Assembly: GCF_023343835.1 (NCBI RefSeq)
Contig: NC_064437.1
Location: forward strand, 13,109,001-13,173,000
Direction of reading: 5' to 3'
DNA length: 64,000 nucleotides
DNA from: Lagopus muta
Lineage: Eukaryota > Chordata > Aves > Galliformes > Phasianidae
Made by a program: the position numbers and the translations under genes. The first letter of the stretch is position 1. The number at the start of each line of letters is the position of its first letter. This document shows, piece after piece, positions 39,810 through 48,970 of this stretch. The notes under the pieces were generated by a model. It saw only the letters and a program-made list of their open reading frames with translations, had not been told where the DNA came from and did no database searches.

Positions 39810-39940
39810 GGCAGGGATCTTCAGTGCCTTGCCTCCACTGCCAACCCTTGAATAAGGTCTGGGGTGGAGTCAGGTTCCACCCCTTCTGGTCACTCAGGTG
39901 CATTGCAGGTGCACCTGAGCAACCCTGGGTTGGCCCTGCC
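39810..39940. other. GC-rich segment with five compatible inverted repeats
   Basis: Helices visible by eye, all perfectly complementary and non-crossing:
- outer GGCAGGG (39810-39816) with CCCTGCC (39934-39940)
- small hairpin CAGTG (39822-39826) with CACTG (39836-39840)
- inner CCAACCC (39841-39847) with GGGTTGG (39927-39933)
- hairpin GGGGTGGA (39861-39868) with TCCACCCC (39876-39883), 7-nt loop
- hairpin CTCAGGTGCA (39893-39902) with TGCACCTGAG (39910-39919), 7-nt loop
Together they give a branched, cloverleaf-like fold. The minus strand also has a good splice-donor-like AAAG/GTAAG just beyond (about 39788-39796) and an AT-rich TTATTCAAGG that could act as a weak TATA-like box. It may be a fragment of an unrecognised repeat (LTR or short DNA transposon) or a structured RNA. 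It is not a known RNA family to me. Confidence 0.5.
39893..39919. promoter_or_regulatory. cluster of three CAGGTG/CACCTG E-boxes
   Basis: E-boxes of the ZEB/SNAI/E-protein class lie at 39895-39900 (CAGGTG), 39906-39911 (CAGGTG) and 39912-39917 (CACCTG) within 23 bp. The cluster coincides with the 10-bp-arm hairpin, so the motif density and the dyad are the same signal. Confidence 0.4.
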
Positions 39941-40248
39941 TTACCACTAGGTGCTCAATCACTGCGTCAGGCCATGACTTAGCATTTCTGTTACAGTCTC
40001 CCATCCAGAGACATCCCAGTTCGACAAGGAAAATGTTTCTAAAACATGTAAAATTATGCAGTTTCCCCCAGATTCTGCAGGGAGCTTAGTTCAGTTCATA
40101 TATATATCCCACATAAAACACATGCACCAATGATAATTTAAAGCAAGCTACAGCCCACCAGGGAAACTTCAAAAATATTCACTTAAAATTAATGGCCTCA
40201 CTGGATATATTAGAAAAATTACAATTTGCCAGTACTCCTTTACTCCTC

Positions 40249-40268
40249 TTTTTTTTTTTTTTTTTTTT
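40249..40268. repeat. T-homopolymer, about 20 bases
   Basis: Uninterrupted T-run followed by CTTTTTT. No adjacent element is recognised. Confidence 0.9.
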
Positions 40269-40668
40269 CTTTTTTGAATTGCCTTGAATCTGAAGTACAA
40301 GTCAGATGTATCTAACTTCTCAGTTAAATAGAAAAAGTAATCAGCAAGACAGTAAGACGTGATCAGTAATTTATGTATGATATTTTTTCCAGTATTTCTT
40401 GCTGCTCTCTTTTAAGTACAATCAATAGTTTTGGTGTTTACAGATCAAGAAGAAAGCTAACCAAAACAAGCTATTCAGAAATTTCTAATCCTACAGCTTG
40501 ATTTAAGTTATGTATTCCAATTCACATGCTCATTATTTGAAAACTAGATCTCAAAACATTATTCTGACATTTTATCCCAATCCAAGAAGATTACATGAAC
40601 ACATATGTAGAAACACATCACTGTAGGAAATATACTGGAAAGGACTTCTTAGATTATTCAGCGACGGG

Positions 40669-40729
40669 TATACCACCATATGGTTTATACCACCATATGG
40701 ATATATGCATACACCAGTGATGGTGTATG
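40669..40729. repeat. 17-bp direct repeat plus adjacent perfect hairpin
   Basis: TATACCACCATATGG occurs twice head to tail (40669 and 40686, 17-bp period). Immediately downstream are perfect 9-bp arms CATACACCA (40708-40716) and TGGTGTATG (40721-40729) with a GTGA loop. The hairpin arms contain the ACACCA/TGGTGT relatives of the repeat unit, which suggests local templated mutation. Confidence 0.85.
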
Positions 40730-42833
40730 ATGCTTAGAATCTTTTTCATTTCCAATTTAATTGCAGGCCTTCATATATATTTGTTGGCATTCTACCCTTG
40801 TCTTTCACCTTTGTAACTTTTCCTTTGTGCTGTTTGCCACGCAATAGCCTATTCACTGCCCTAAGCACTCTAGAAGGCTTTTCTCACTTGTCCTTTTCTA
40901 AATTTCTGATTCTCAAACAGGGATGATCAAAGTTATACAGCAAGTATGACACTTCACTATCTTTACTGGAAACCTGATGCCAATGAAATACTATGACCAT
41001 ATTTACTGTTTGCAATATTGATACCTCGTAGTCATCTCTGCAACCTATTCACACTTTTTTTTCCCTTTTCTGTGATCTCCTGTTTTGTTATTACTACTAT
41101 AGCAAATGAGACAACTTCAACTCACAAGTATTTCACATTACAACACCAAACTCAAGGTCAGAGCAGAGGAGTAAAATCTGTGTCCAAATGAAGGCAGATA
41201 TTAAGTGAAAAAAAATTAAAACACTATATACAAAACTTTAGTAATACCATGAGGAGGTCAGTTAAGAAATCATTTTGAATATTGGAAGCTTTCCAGTTTC
41301 ACTATATATAGTACAGTGTCAGACTAGTTGGGCTGCTTTGTGAATGCTTTGCTTTCATAAGCCAACTAAGATATTTAGAATCACAGTATTCTTTAACCCG
41401 AATTCCTCATATCAACTACCTGGTAGTAACCAGAGCTTTTCTATGTCAATAAAGGTTATTTCTGATCACTGCCCTCATGTGCTTGCATGCACTACAACAC
41501 CTTTTTGTCCCTGCTAAAAAATATATCAATAGGAAAACCCCAAAGCTCTCCCCCCACCCTCCAATCTCATTCATAATACTAAAAATCAAGAAAATTGCTT
41601 TATGTAAAAAGTCTGAAGCATACAGTCTTACAGAGAAAAGCAAACATAGATGAAAGTTCATCCGACATAAAAAAGAAGGATGGTCAAGACAAAGTGTGCT
41701 TTGTGAGCAGAAAGCATCTATGGCCTTCTGAATGGAGAATGGTCCTTCCTAAGGTTAGAAGGCATCTGTTTTCACTGTAGGTGATCCATGATTAATCTCA
41801 GGCAAAGAAGTAATGATTACAAATTACAGGCCAATTTCTATTTTGCCTGCTGTGACAAAGATTACTGAAAAATTGGTTCACTCACCAACGATGAGCTCTC
41901 CAACATGGAACACACTAAAATTGTACAGAACTATCATCTAGATTTTGGCCACTGATGGAATCCAAATGCCCTGAAAGCATGACCACTACTTTCTCCTGCA
42001 CAGAGATCAACGGTCAGATTTCTGGGCCTGTAGTCATGAATACATAAGCCTTGGGAAAAATTTGCTTGTAGTTTTTGGGTTTTTTTCCTAAATTTGTGCC
42101 AATACACTGTAGCTACGAGATTGACTAGGGAATATTCTCAAATTTGGGGGCTAGTCCTCTGTGGGTAGTTCCATTCATTTCTTCAGAATGTTCAGGTGGA
42201 TCTGGGGAAAACAAAATAACAAATTTGTCATTTCATGTTAAAATTCCCCCAGGTATATAGCTTGTAGCAGCTAGGCCTACTCTTAAAACCCCAAAAGCAG
42301 AACCATATTTTTTCTGCAGAGAAATTGCTGCATCAGAAAAGACGGACAGTATTTCTATATCCAGGGAGAGGAAATGGAAAAATTTATGCTTTTCTGGGAT
42401 ATAGTGTGACTTTAACATGATAAACACTGAAAGCATGCCTCCTTGGAACAAGTTTTAATAGGCCTAAGAAAGGTACTGCGTCTCCCCATGCTCAGGTCTC
42501 CATTTACTCTAGTTGGTTTATAAATTTTTATACTTAGATGCTTTATACTTAGCCATTTTACAAACATAGAAAATGCAGAAGGGCAATATTCTTCCAAAGG
42601 GGTATTTTACTCAGTGCAGTGCAGGAAACAATGCAGTCCAGAAAACATACAGAGCAAGTTTGCTCTTTCCCAGCATAGGGTCTTTCTGGTCTGGGGAAAA
42701 AGAGCAAGATCCTCCCACAGCTATGAGGAAAAGGTTTGGGGTGGGGGCAGAGGGCTGGGCATTATTGTATCTTTGCCATGAAGTATCTTCCAATTGAGAA
42801 TATTAAAGCATGTTTAAAAGGGCAGGATAAAAC
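40730..42833. other. non-coding background
   Basis: No gene is recognised. Short frames have no domains. Nothing repetitive stands out. Confidence 0.55.
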
Positions 42834-42949
42834 GTTATTCTCTCCAGTTTATGGGTAAGGAAAGTGCAGAATGGAAAGGTGGATTACTCAGCATCACACA
42901 ATGAGAGGAGAAGAAGGGCAGACACAAACCTCAAGTCTCTTGATCTCAA
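42834..42949 (-). mobile_element. MIR SINE remnant, minus strand
   Basis: Follows the reverse complement of MIR in order: GTTATTCTCTCCAGTTTATG (MIR: ATTATCCCCATTTTACAGATG), then GGTAAGGAAA (GAGGAAACTGAGG), GGTGGATTACTCAGCATCACAC (GTTAAGTAACTTGCCCAAGGTCACAC), and finally AACCTCAAGTCTC from the tRNA-like head. Strongly diverged but collinear over about 115 bp. Inactive. Confidence 0.7.
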
Positions 42950-43699
42950 AATCTCTCCATACAGTTTAATGAACTTGGCTCCCAGATGCAGAGAGATACT
43001 ATAATGCCTCAGGGCTAATCCAGATTTTCATAACTAAACAGAATATGAATCTAAATGGATAAGGAATTTCACTGCAGGTAAAAGTCTAGCTTAAGACACT
43101 AAAATGAAAAAATGAGGTCTAAAATGTTCAATAGTGTGGAAAGAGAGTTGTGCACAGGAAAACAGGAGCAAAGTGACATTGAGGGTGAAGAAGCAAATAA
43201 ATAAAAGGCTCCTTTCAATATTCATACAACTAGAAGGATGTTCACTGATGGCACAATGCACTGGGCAGGTGTGTTCCACCTTGGGAATATGTTCCAGTTT
43301 TAAGAAACTCCAACCTAAGAACCTCAGGGACCCCAGGAGCCTCCAGAAACCTCAGTGCAGCCCAGCCTGAAACTGCCAATTTAAAAGTGCTGTTTGCTGC
43401 TTCTTTAACTGAAGAAAAAGTTGTAGGACAATAATTTCTAACTCATGTTTCATGGGGAGCCAATACCTGCATGAACCTTCAGCACAGCTAATAGTCACAA
43501 CAAATGAAGATGGCAGCCAGCACGAGAGAACACTAGGCAAAGCAAGATGGTGTCCTCAGCAAAATGCTTCTTCAATACTGTCACCAATGGACCAGCAAAG
43601 ATTGGAAAAATGCTGCTCTAATTTCATTATCCCATTGAAGACTTAAAGGAAATAGAGATACAGCTTTACTTAATGTCCTAAACCTTGGTCTATAAGGAG

Positions 43700-44180
43700 A
43701 TTGGGCAGCCATGCCAGTTTGTGTTCCGTCTGCACGTTATGTTTATGTGAGCTTATATCTTTTTAATGCAGCACGGTTACACTTACAGCAGTTTGCAGCT
43801 TCCCCAGGAAGCCATTGTAAATGGGACCTGTGCCCAATTGTTTTTATCCCAGTTAAGTAAATAAATGAAATATGCTAATTAGCACCCTATTAGCTCACAG
43901 CAGGGAGTAATCCAGGGCTTTTTGATTGGAAATTATTCTGTCATCCAGGAAGCTGCTCTGTAACAGAATGTAAACTGGCCCAATTTTCTCTTTTTACCAA
44001 TTGTGGATGTTATCCAAACAACTGAGAAACTGCGGAGCACAATCTATAGGACACAGCGATGCTTCAGTGGAACCCCTGTCAGTCTCCCATGAGTCTGGCT
44101 AGAGATATGCTGGCAAATCCCAGGACTAGAGACTCTGTCTGCATTTAGATTTGGGGGCCATTTTGTTAAAATTGCATTCA
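43700..44180. promoter_or_regulatory. possible conserved non-coding element
   Basis: Repeat-free block of balanced composition with a perfect 10-bp palindrome GCTAATTAGC (43874-43883) around a TAATTA homeodomain core. A second ATTAG lies 8 bp further on (43889-43893). No open frame matches the block. It lies close to the duplicated element at 44.56 kb, so the region may be a cluster of regulatory DNA. Inference only. Confidence 0.35.
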
Positions 44181-44555
44181 AGCACATAGTATATTTTCTT
44201 CTAGCATTACAATTATTTCTCCGGAATACTTTTTGAATTTATTGCAAACCTGTATTAATGTTACCTCTTTCTTTTTTTAAAAAGCCAGAAATATTGAAGT
44301 TGGGACACATCAATATATTATTCGTATCCTGACAGAAGAGGAAAATGTGGATAAAATAGCCCTAAATTAACAATTTCAATATTTTAAAATCATAAACAAA
44401 GAATTACATTTCCATATTATTTTTGAAAAGCATATAATTTAACTATACATAGTTATATCTATACTATCTCTTTGCTAGCAAAGCAGAACTGCCAGACTAG
44501 TTAGTGCACAGCTGTACAGTCAGCCTGCCAACAAGAGGATGCTGGAAGTAATACA

Positions 44556-44677
44556 GGCACTGAGAGAAAAAGCTTAATAAAAATGCAGCATGTTTTCCAA
44601 TCTGGTCTTTCAGAAACAACCATTTTCAAAGAGCTTTGGGGCTTTGGGGGATTAGACACTATGACACATCTGTCAGA
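44556..44677 (+). promoter_or_regulatory. duplicated non-coding element, copy A
   Basis: About 122 bp collinear with 59382-59502 in the same orientation. From GCAGCATG to the 3' edge (about 96 bp) I count about 17 mismatches and one 1-bp gap, roughly 82% identity. The last 17 bp (44661-44677) are identical in both copies. That core contains the dyad TGACA (44662-44666) and TGTCA (44671-44675) around CATC, overlapping an E-box CATCTG. TGACA/TGTCA are half-sites of TALE homeodomain factors (MEIS, PKNOX, TGIF). No coding frame is shared. It may be a duplicated enhancer or two copies of an ancient, unrecognised repeat. Confidence 0.6.
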
Positions 44678-46539
44678 CTGCCACTGAGCATGTCAAAATC
44701 TCCATCATGGTTTGAGTTATGCAATGAAGCTCGGTTATGTTATAGAGATGCTAGTAGCATACTTTCTTTCGTTATCAAATTTATGTGAAAAGTTACAGGG
44801 ATTACCTGTGGATTTACTGACTGCCATTTAAACTACAGAAGGACCTCAATTTTTAATCTGCTGAATAGAGAGGCAGTTTGGAGTGAGTTCTCTATAAAAC
44901 TTCTAGGTCTTCTAAAACGACCTGCATTGAAGTATTACTATATTGTATAATTTAAGGCCCCTCCAAAAAATAAAATACAAATAATTCTCATACTAAAAAT
45001 GTGATCCACGATTACATGAAATTTTGCTTGTATTTAAAGGAATTGAATCTTTCAATTTACATAAGATCTTCTCTTTTGTTTTACATTAAATTATGGTCTA
45101 AACTCATTGATAAAATTGTTCTACTTATGTTCACTATAGATTCTGCCACACTTGCTTAACTTTGATATCCATTTACTCAATAACTGCAGTACTTACAAAT
45201 GTTAATGCTAGCCAGTGAAAACAGTATTTCCAAATTCAAAGGTTCAATTTTTAAACTGGGAAATTCAAATTAAGAAAAAGGAACACAAGAACTTGAGTAG
45301 CACACTACAGTCCTTTATGTTACAAGCCTAGGCTGTTTATTTTTTCAAATGGGATTTTTTTTTTTTTTTTTTTAATGGAAAGGAATAAAAGATCATATTA
45401 TCAAGTGGCTAATGCAATATGGGTTTGCTGCCTCCAGCTTAACAATGGCAGCTAGGTCACCTGAGGATCTGTACATGCTCATGCTCTCAGGAAGGACAGT
45501 TTTATTCTGTATGCTTACAGTCCCTGACAGAACATGACACTAATTCTCTGGAATCCTCTCCTTTAATAAGCAAGAATATTGTGTGTTGTATATCCAGGCC
45601 TGCTCCGAAACATGCCCAATGGGTTTGTTCACGATGGATTATTTAATTTTTATTTTTCCTTTACAACAGAGATGCTAGGGTCTTCACTGAAAACTAAATA
45701 GGAAACATCAGTGACTCACAGTGTGATGTGAACGGACTCAAAGGACCGTTTATAGATCTGTAGAGAATATATAATGCACATATCACTCTGTCTCTCTTTG
45801 GGAATAACAACTTTTATCATTATAATATATTCTTTTCCTCATGAAGAATAGGATCTTGTTTTTTTTAATGCAGAGCAAAAGCACACGGTACTCTGCAATC
45901 TCACATGTAAGAAAGGAGCACTTGGGCAAATGAAGCAATTAAGAGAACTGCAGTCCTCTAACCCACCACTGCTCCCAAACACAGTCACAAGAGTACCCAC
46001 AGAGCCAGCCATGATGCAGAACCTGCCGGTGAAAAGCCTGCCTATGGAGTCCCCTGTAAATATGCACACGCCACATCTGGTCTCAGAGCAGATCTGAGCC
46101 CATCTGTTCATTCACTACCAGCAAATGTTGACTGAGGGGAGACTAAAAGCTACATGTGTCTTACCAGCGGTTGACATCACTGAGTCAACACCAGAGAACA
46201 CCAGAGCATCCCCAAAGAAGCCAGAAGGGATGAAATGCTGCACTGCTGGCAAGGAGGCAACATGGTCAGCCTGGCATTTATCTGCTCCAGTAAATGAGGA
46301 CCATATCGGTGAGTATCTTTCTGCTACATACTTTTTTTTTTTTTAACCTGTTGAAAAGTCATGTGGAGAACAAGCTCTGAATGCTTTTACACATTTACAG
46401 TTGCTGAGAAATACATTTCCTTGAGATCCACATGTTCAATATATCCATCTCACTTTGAGTCTGGCCTTCTGAAAGGAAAATTCACTGCCTGGCATCAGGA
46501 ATGAAAAAACAGACAGAAAAATCCCTATTGACACATTAA
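44678..46539. other. non-coding background
   Basis: Contains a T-run at 45355-45373 and AT-rich sequence. No gene is recognised; an approximately 90-codon minus-strand frame near 45839-46111 has no recognisable domain. Confidence 0.55.
45355..45373. repeat. T-homopolymer, about 19 bases
   Basis: Uninterrupted T-run in AT-rich DNA; no associated element. Confidence 0.9.
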
Positions 46540-46735
46540 ATTAGACATGTTTGCAGGGCCGCCAGAGATAGCAATTACCGTGCTGCAGCTCCTGTGGATG
46601 GATTATGGGGAAAAACACTGACTGCTACCAGGTAATTCTACCTGCTAATTACTTGGGAAGATTCAGGTACTAAACTGACCTGAATGTTTTCATGGGTCCT
46701 GGGACCCATTAAAGAGAAGAACTTTAAAAAGCCAA
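46540..46735. promoter_or_regulatory. possible conserved non-coding element
   Basis: Repeat-free block with several homeodomain-like cores: CAATTACC near 46573, GTAATTC near 46632 and CTAATTACTT near 46645. The last two sit within a short CTACCAGGTAATT / CTACCTGCTAATT imperfect direct repeat. Inference from texture only. Confidence 0.25.
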
Positions 46736-47069
46736 AGTGATGTTGACAGAAACTCTGGAGCTGTTGAAAAATCTATCAAAAATATTATTGCAGTATAATG
46801 ACTGGAGTTTCAGCCAGCAACAATCTGTGCAGACACTCACATTTACCAGCAGTTAGAACAAAAAAGAAATGTATTAATGGGGTGGCGATTTTTTATTTTT
46901 TTCTGATGATGACTATAAAAAGCACCCAGTGAGCTATTTCTGGTGTCTGCCAAGTGGTAAGTGCACAGCGAATTTCAGCAGAGGCGAGGTTAGGCAGTCT
47001 TGAAACTCTTCTATTTCAAAACAGTGTGGTTAAATTTGAAACCAATCCATGAATCCAATAATCAAATGC

Positions 47070-47114
47070 GGGGGGAAGAAAAAAGGAAAAAAAGGGGAAA
47101 AAAAGGAAAAAAGG

Positions 47115-47145
<31 letters not shown>

Positions 47146-47156
47146 AAAAAAAGGAA
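47070..47156. repeat. purine-only A/G-rich tract
   Basis: Nearly uninterrupted A and G over about 85 bp: G6, then A-runs broken by GG and single G, ending in long A-runs. On either strand it produces poly-Lys/Arg/Glu or poly-Phe frames that explain several apparent proteins here. Mirror-like homopurine DNA of this length can adopt triplex (H-DNA) form. Confidence 0.9.
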
Positions 47157-48003
47157 CCCACGAAAGAAGCAAGAAGTGCCAAAAGCTGCAGAGTGCCAAC
47201 TGCTGAGGCACACAGCCGTTGCCATGCTGGCCCCGCAGTGGCCTGACTCCAGCCCTGCAGAAAAGGCCCCCAAAATGTATTTTGCCTTCCTGTACAGGAT
47301 GGGGTCAAGACTACGACGTGACATCCTGTAAGGTAAAACCCTTAAGGCAGAACTCTGTAACAGATGTGAGCCACCAGAACTCAGCGGGATGCGGCACACC
47401 ACACCCACACCGGAACATCAGTGCTGCTCTCATCGCCTTGTTGTGGGGGATAAAAGAAATCGTCAGATTCACACCATTAACTCTCCCAAGTGGGAGATGT
47501 TAACGTTCGCCTCATAATTTTTTGGTGCTGTGCTGAGACTGTCAGAACTCAGAACTGGGGTCCCAAGTTACAAAGAACTTTCTGCTGTGGCAAAAAGCTG
47601 CCTCTGTGCTGCTGCTGAAGTCAGCAAATCCTTGTCCTTCGGCAGCTGTCTGCAAAAGGGACCATTGGCTGTGAGATGTCCAAAAAGAAACCCAGAACTC
47701 TTCATTATAAGGAGAGTTCTGCATGCAATCACCAAGGCAGATAAAAAAAGAAAAGGAATGAGGAAGCTCCCTGCAAATAAATATGCATCCACACCACTTT
47801 CTCCTCTGCACGCTCCCCCGTGGGGCTCAGGCATTGCCCACAGCCAGGCAGTGAGTCAGGCTGCACTGCCAGTCAGGAGTATCACACAGACATTACAGAC
47901 ACACTGCCAAATTCCCATCTCTTTGCAGCTTTTCTTTTGGTGCCTTCTAGGGTACAAAGGAAAGTGGAAATTCTGACAGAGATCCAATATATAGGCAAAG
48001 CCC
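47157..48003. other. non-coding, moderately GC-rich segment
   Basis: Several overlapping frames of about 70-150 codons on both strands (longest 47530-47976, plus). The fact that both strands are open, the lack of any domain and the absence of clear exon edges argue against a gene. Contains an imperfect palindrome at 47477-47503. If any part of the central window is exonic this is a candidate, but the support is weak. Confidence 0.45.
47477..47503. repeat. near-perfect palindrome, 12-bp arms
   Basis: TTAAC plus TCTCCCA (47477-47488) is complementary to TGGGAGA (47491-47497) plus GTTAA (47499-47503). There are only 2 bp at the centre and one unpaired T (47498). The tiny centre favours a protein-binding dyad or cruciform rather than an RNA hairpin. 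Confidence 0.8.
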
Positions 48004-48075
48004 AGATAATCCAGGACCCACATCATCTGCATTTCACAGCTAAAAATTCAGACCTTCTACCACTGAGACAAACTG
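48004..48075 (-). mobile_element. tRNA-derived SINE or tRNA-like remnant, minus strand
   Basis: Read on the minus strand, an A-box-like TCTCAGTGGTAG (48057-48068) is followed about 38 bp later by a degenerate B-box-like GGTCCTGGATTATC (48005-48018). The spacing is right for a tRNA-derived promoter, but the B box is decayed and no tRNA cloverleaf is evident. Probably an old SINE head. Confidence 0.4.
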
Positions 48076-48539
48076 CCATTTGTCATTCTGTAAGAATCTG
48101 TATGTAATTAAATACTGTCAGAGATGCAAGGAAAGCTGTGTTATTTCCTGTGAGGAGAAAAGGTGACTTGGAGGTTTTTAATATTATAGTTATTGCTTTT
48201 CAGAAACTCTCCTCAGGAAATGTTGGAAAATCCCTTCTCTCCAAATAGACGAGCCTAAAATTACAGATTCATTAAATCAGTGTGTGGGTAAGAAGTTTCT
48301 TCATGTAGTATCACAAGGTTTAAAACAGAGGGAAAACACATCCTCCTTTCATCTTCCAGGGAAGAGAAATCTATAACAAAAAGGGAATATATAAACAAAG
48401 TGCATCTTGGCAAGGTCTTTACTGTCAAAAATTCCTCCTGCTCAGGGACTTTTTCCCCATCCTACCTACATTTAAACTACACTGTCCCAAACTGTTATTT
48501 TAAAGTTGTCATTAAACATGTTAGGATTTATTTACTTGC

Positions 48540-48560
48540 TGAGCTGGTGATGTCACCAAC
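48540..48560. promoter_or_regulatory. TGGTGA/TCACCA dyad with CRE-like centre
   Basis: Perfect 6-bp arms at 48545-48550 and 48553-48558 around TG, giving TGATGTCA, one base from a palindromic CRE (TGACGTCA/TGATGTCA class). A single site; chance is possible. Confidence 0.3.
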
Positions 48561-48689
48561 CCTTCAGCATGACACCATAAACTCCCGATCAAGGCTCTGC
48601 AACAGCATTTAATCCACTAGACAGCTGCCTGAAGTGAGAAAATATTCCCCATGCAATGCTTCTCACACACTTCTGAACAAAAATATTCT

Positions 48690-48970
48690 CGTTATCATAC
48701 CCAATAAAGAGCCCAATAATCTTTCTATGTGATCACAGAATACATAAAATTATTATGAACAGTGCAATAGGACCATTAGGTAAACAAGTCCTAGGGACCA
48801 AGCCAGTTGAAAATTACCAGCTTGCTGCAGTTTAGGCCAATCTGGTTAGCTCTTAATGACTGTAATGAGTGTAACTAAACAAAATGAGCAGGGAGCAAAT
48901 ACTTTCCTAAACTTAAATGCTTTGAGCTGCACTAGTTTATCTATTCCATCACACTAATTTGAGTCAGTAA
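48690..48970. promoter_or_regulatory. possible conserved non-coding element
   Basis: Repeat-free, balanced block between AT-rich neighbours with several TAAT/ATTA cores (for example TTAATGAC and GTAATGAG around 48853-48870) and an octamer-free flank. Called on texture only; conservation not tested. Confidence 0.22.

Noticed and set aside
47016..47408. 130-codon minus-strand frame with a poly-Phe stretch
   Set aside because: The Phe run is simply the complement of the A/G tract at 47070-47156; the rest has no recognisable homology.
47530..47976. 148-codon plus-strand frame
   Set aside because: Opposite-strand frames of 88-89 codons cover the same bases, no domain is visible and no splice sites define an exon. 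Kept only as background with a note.
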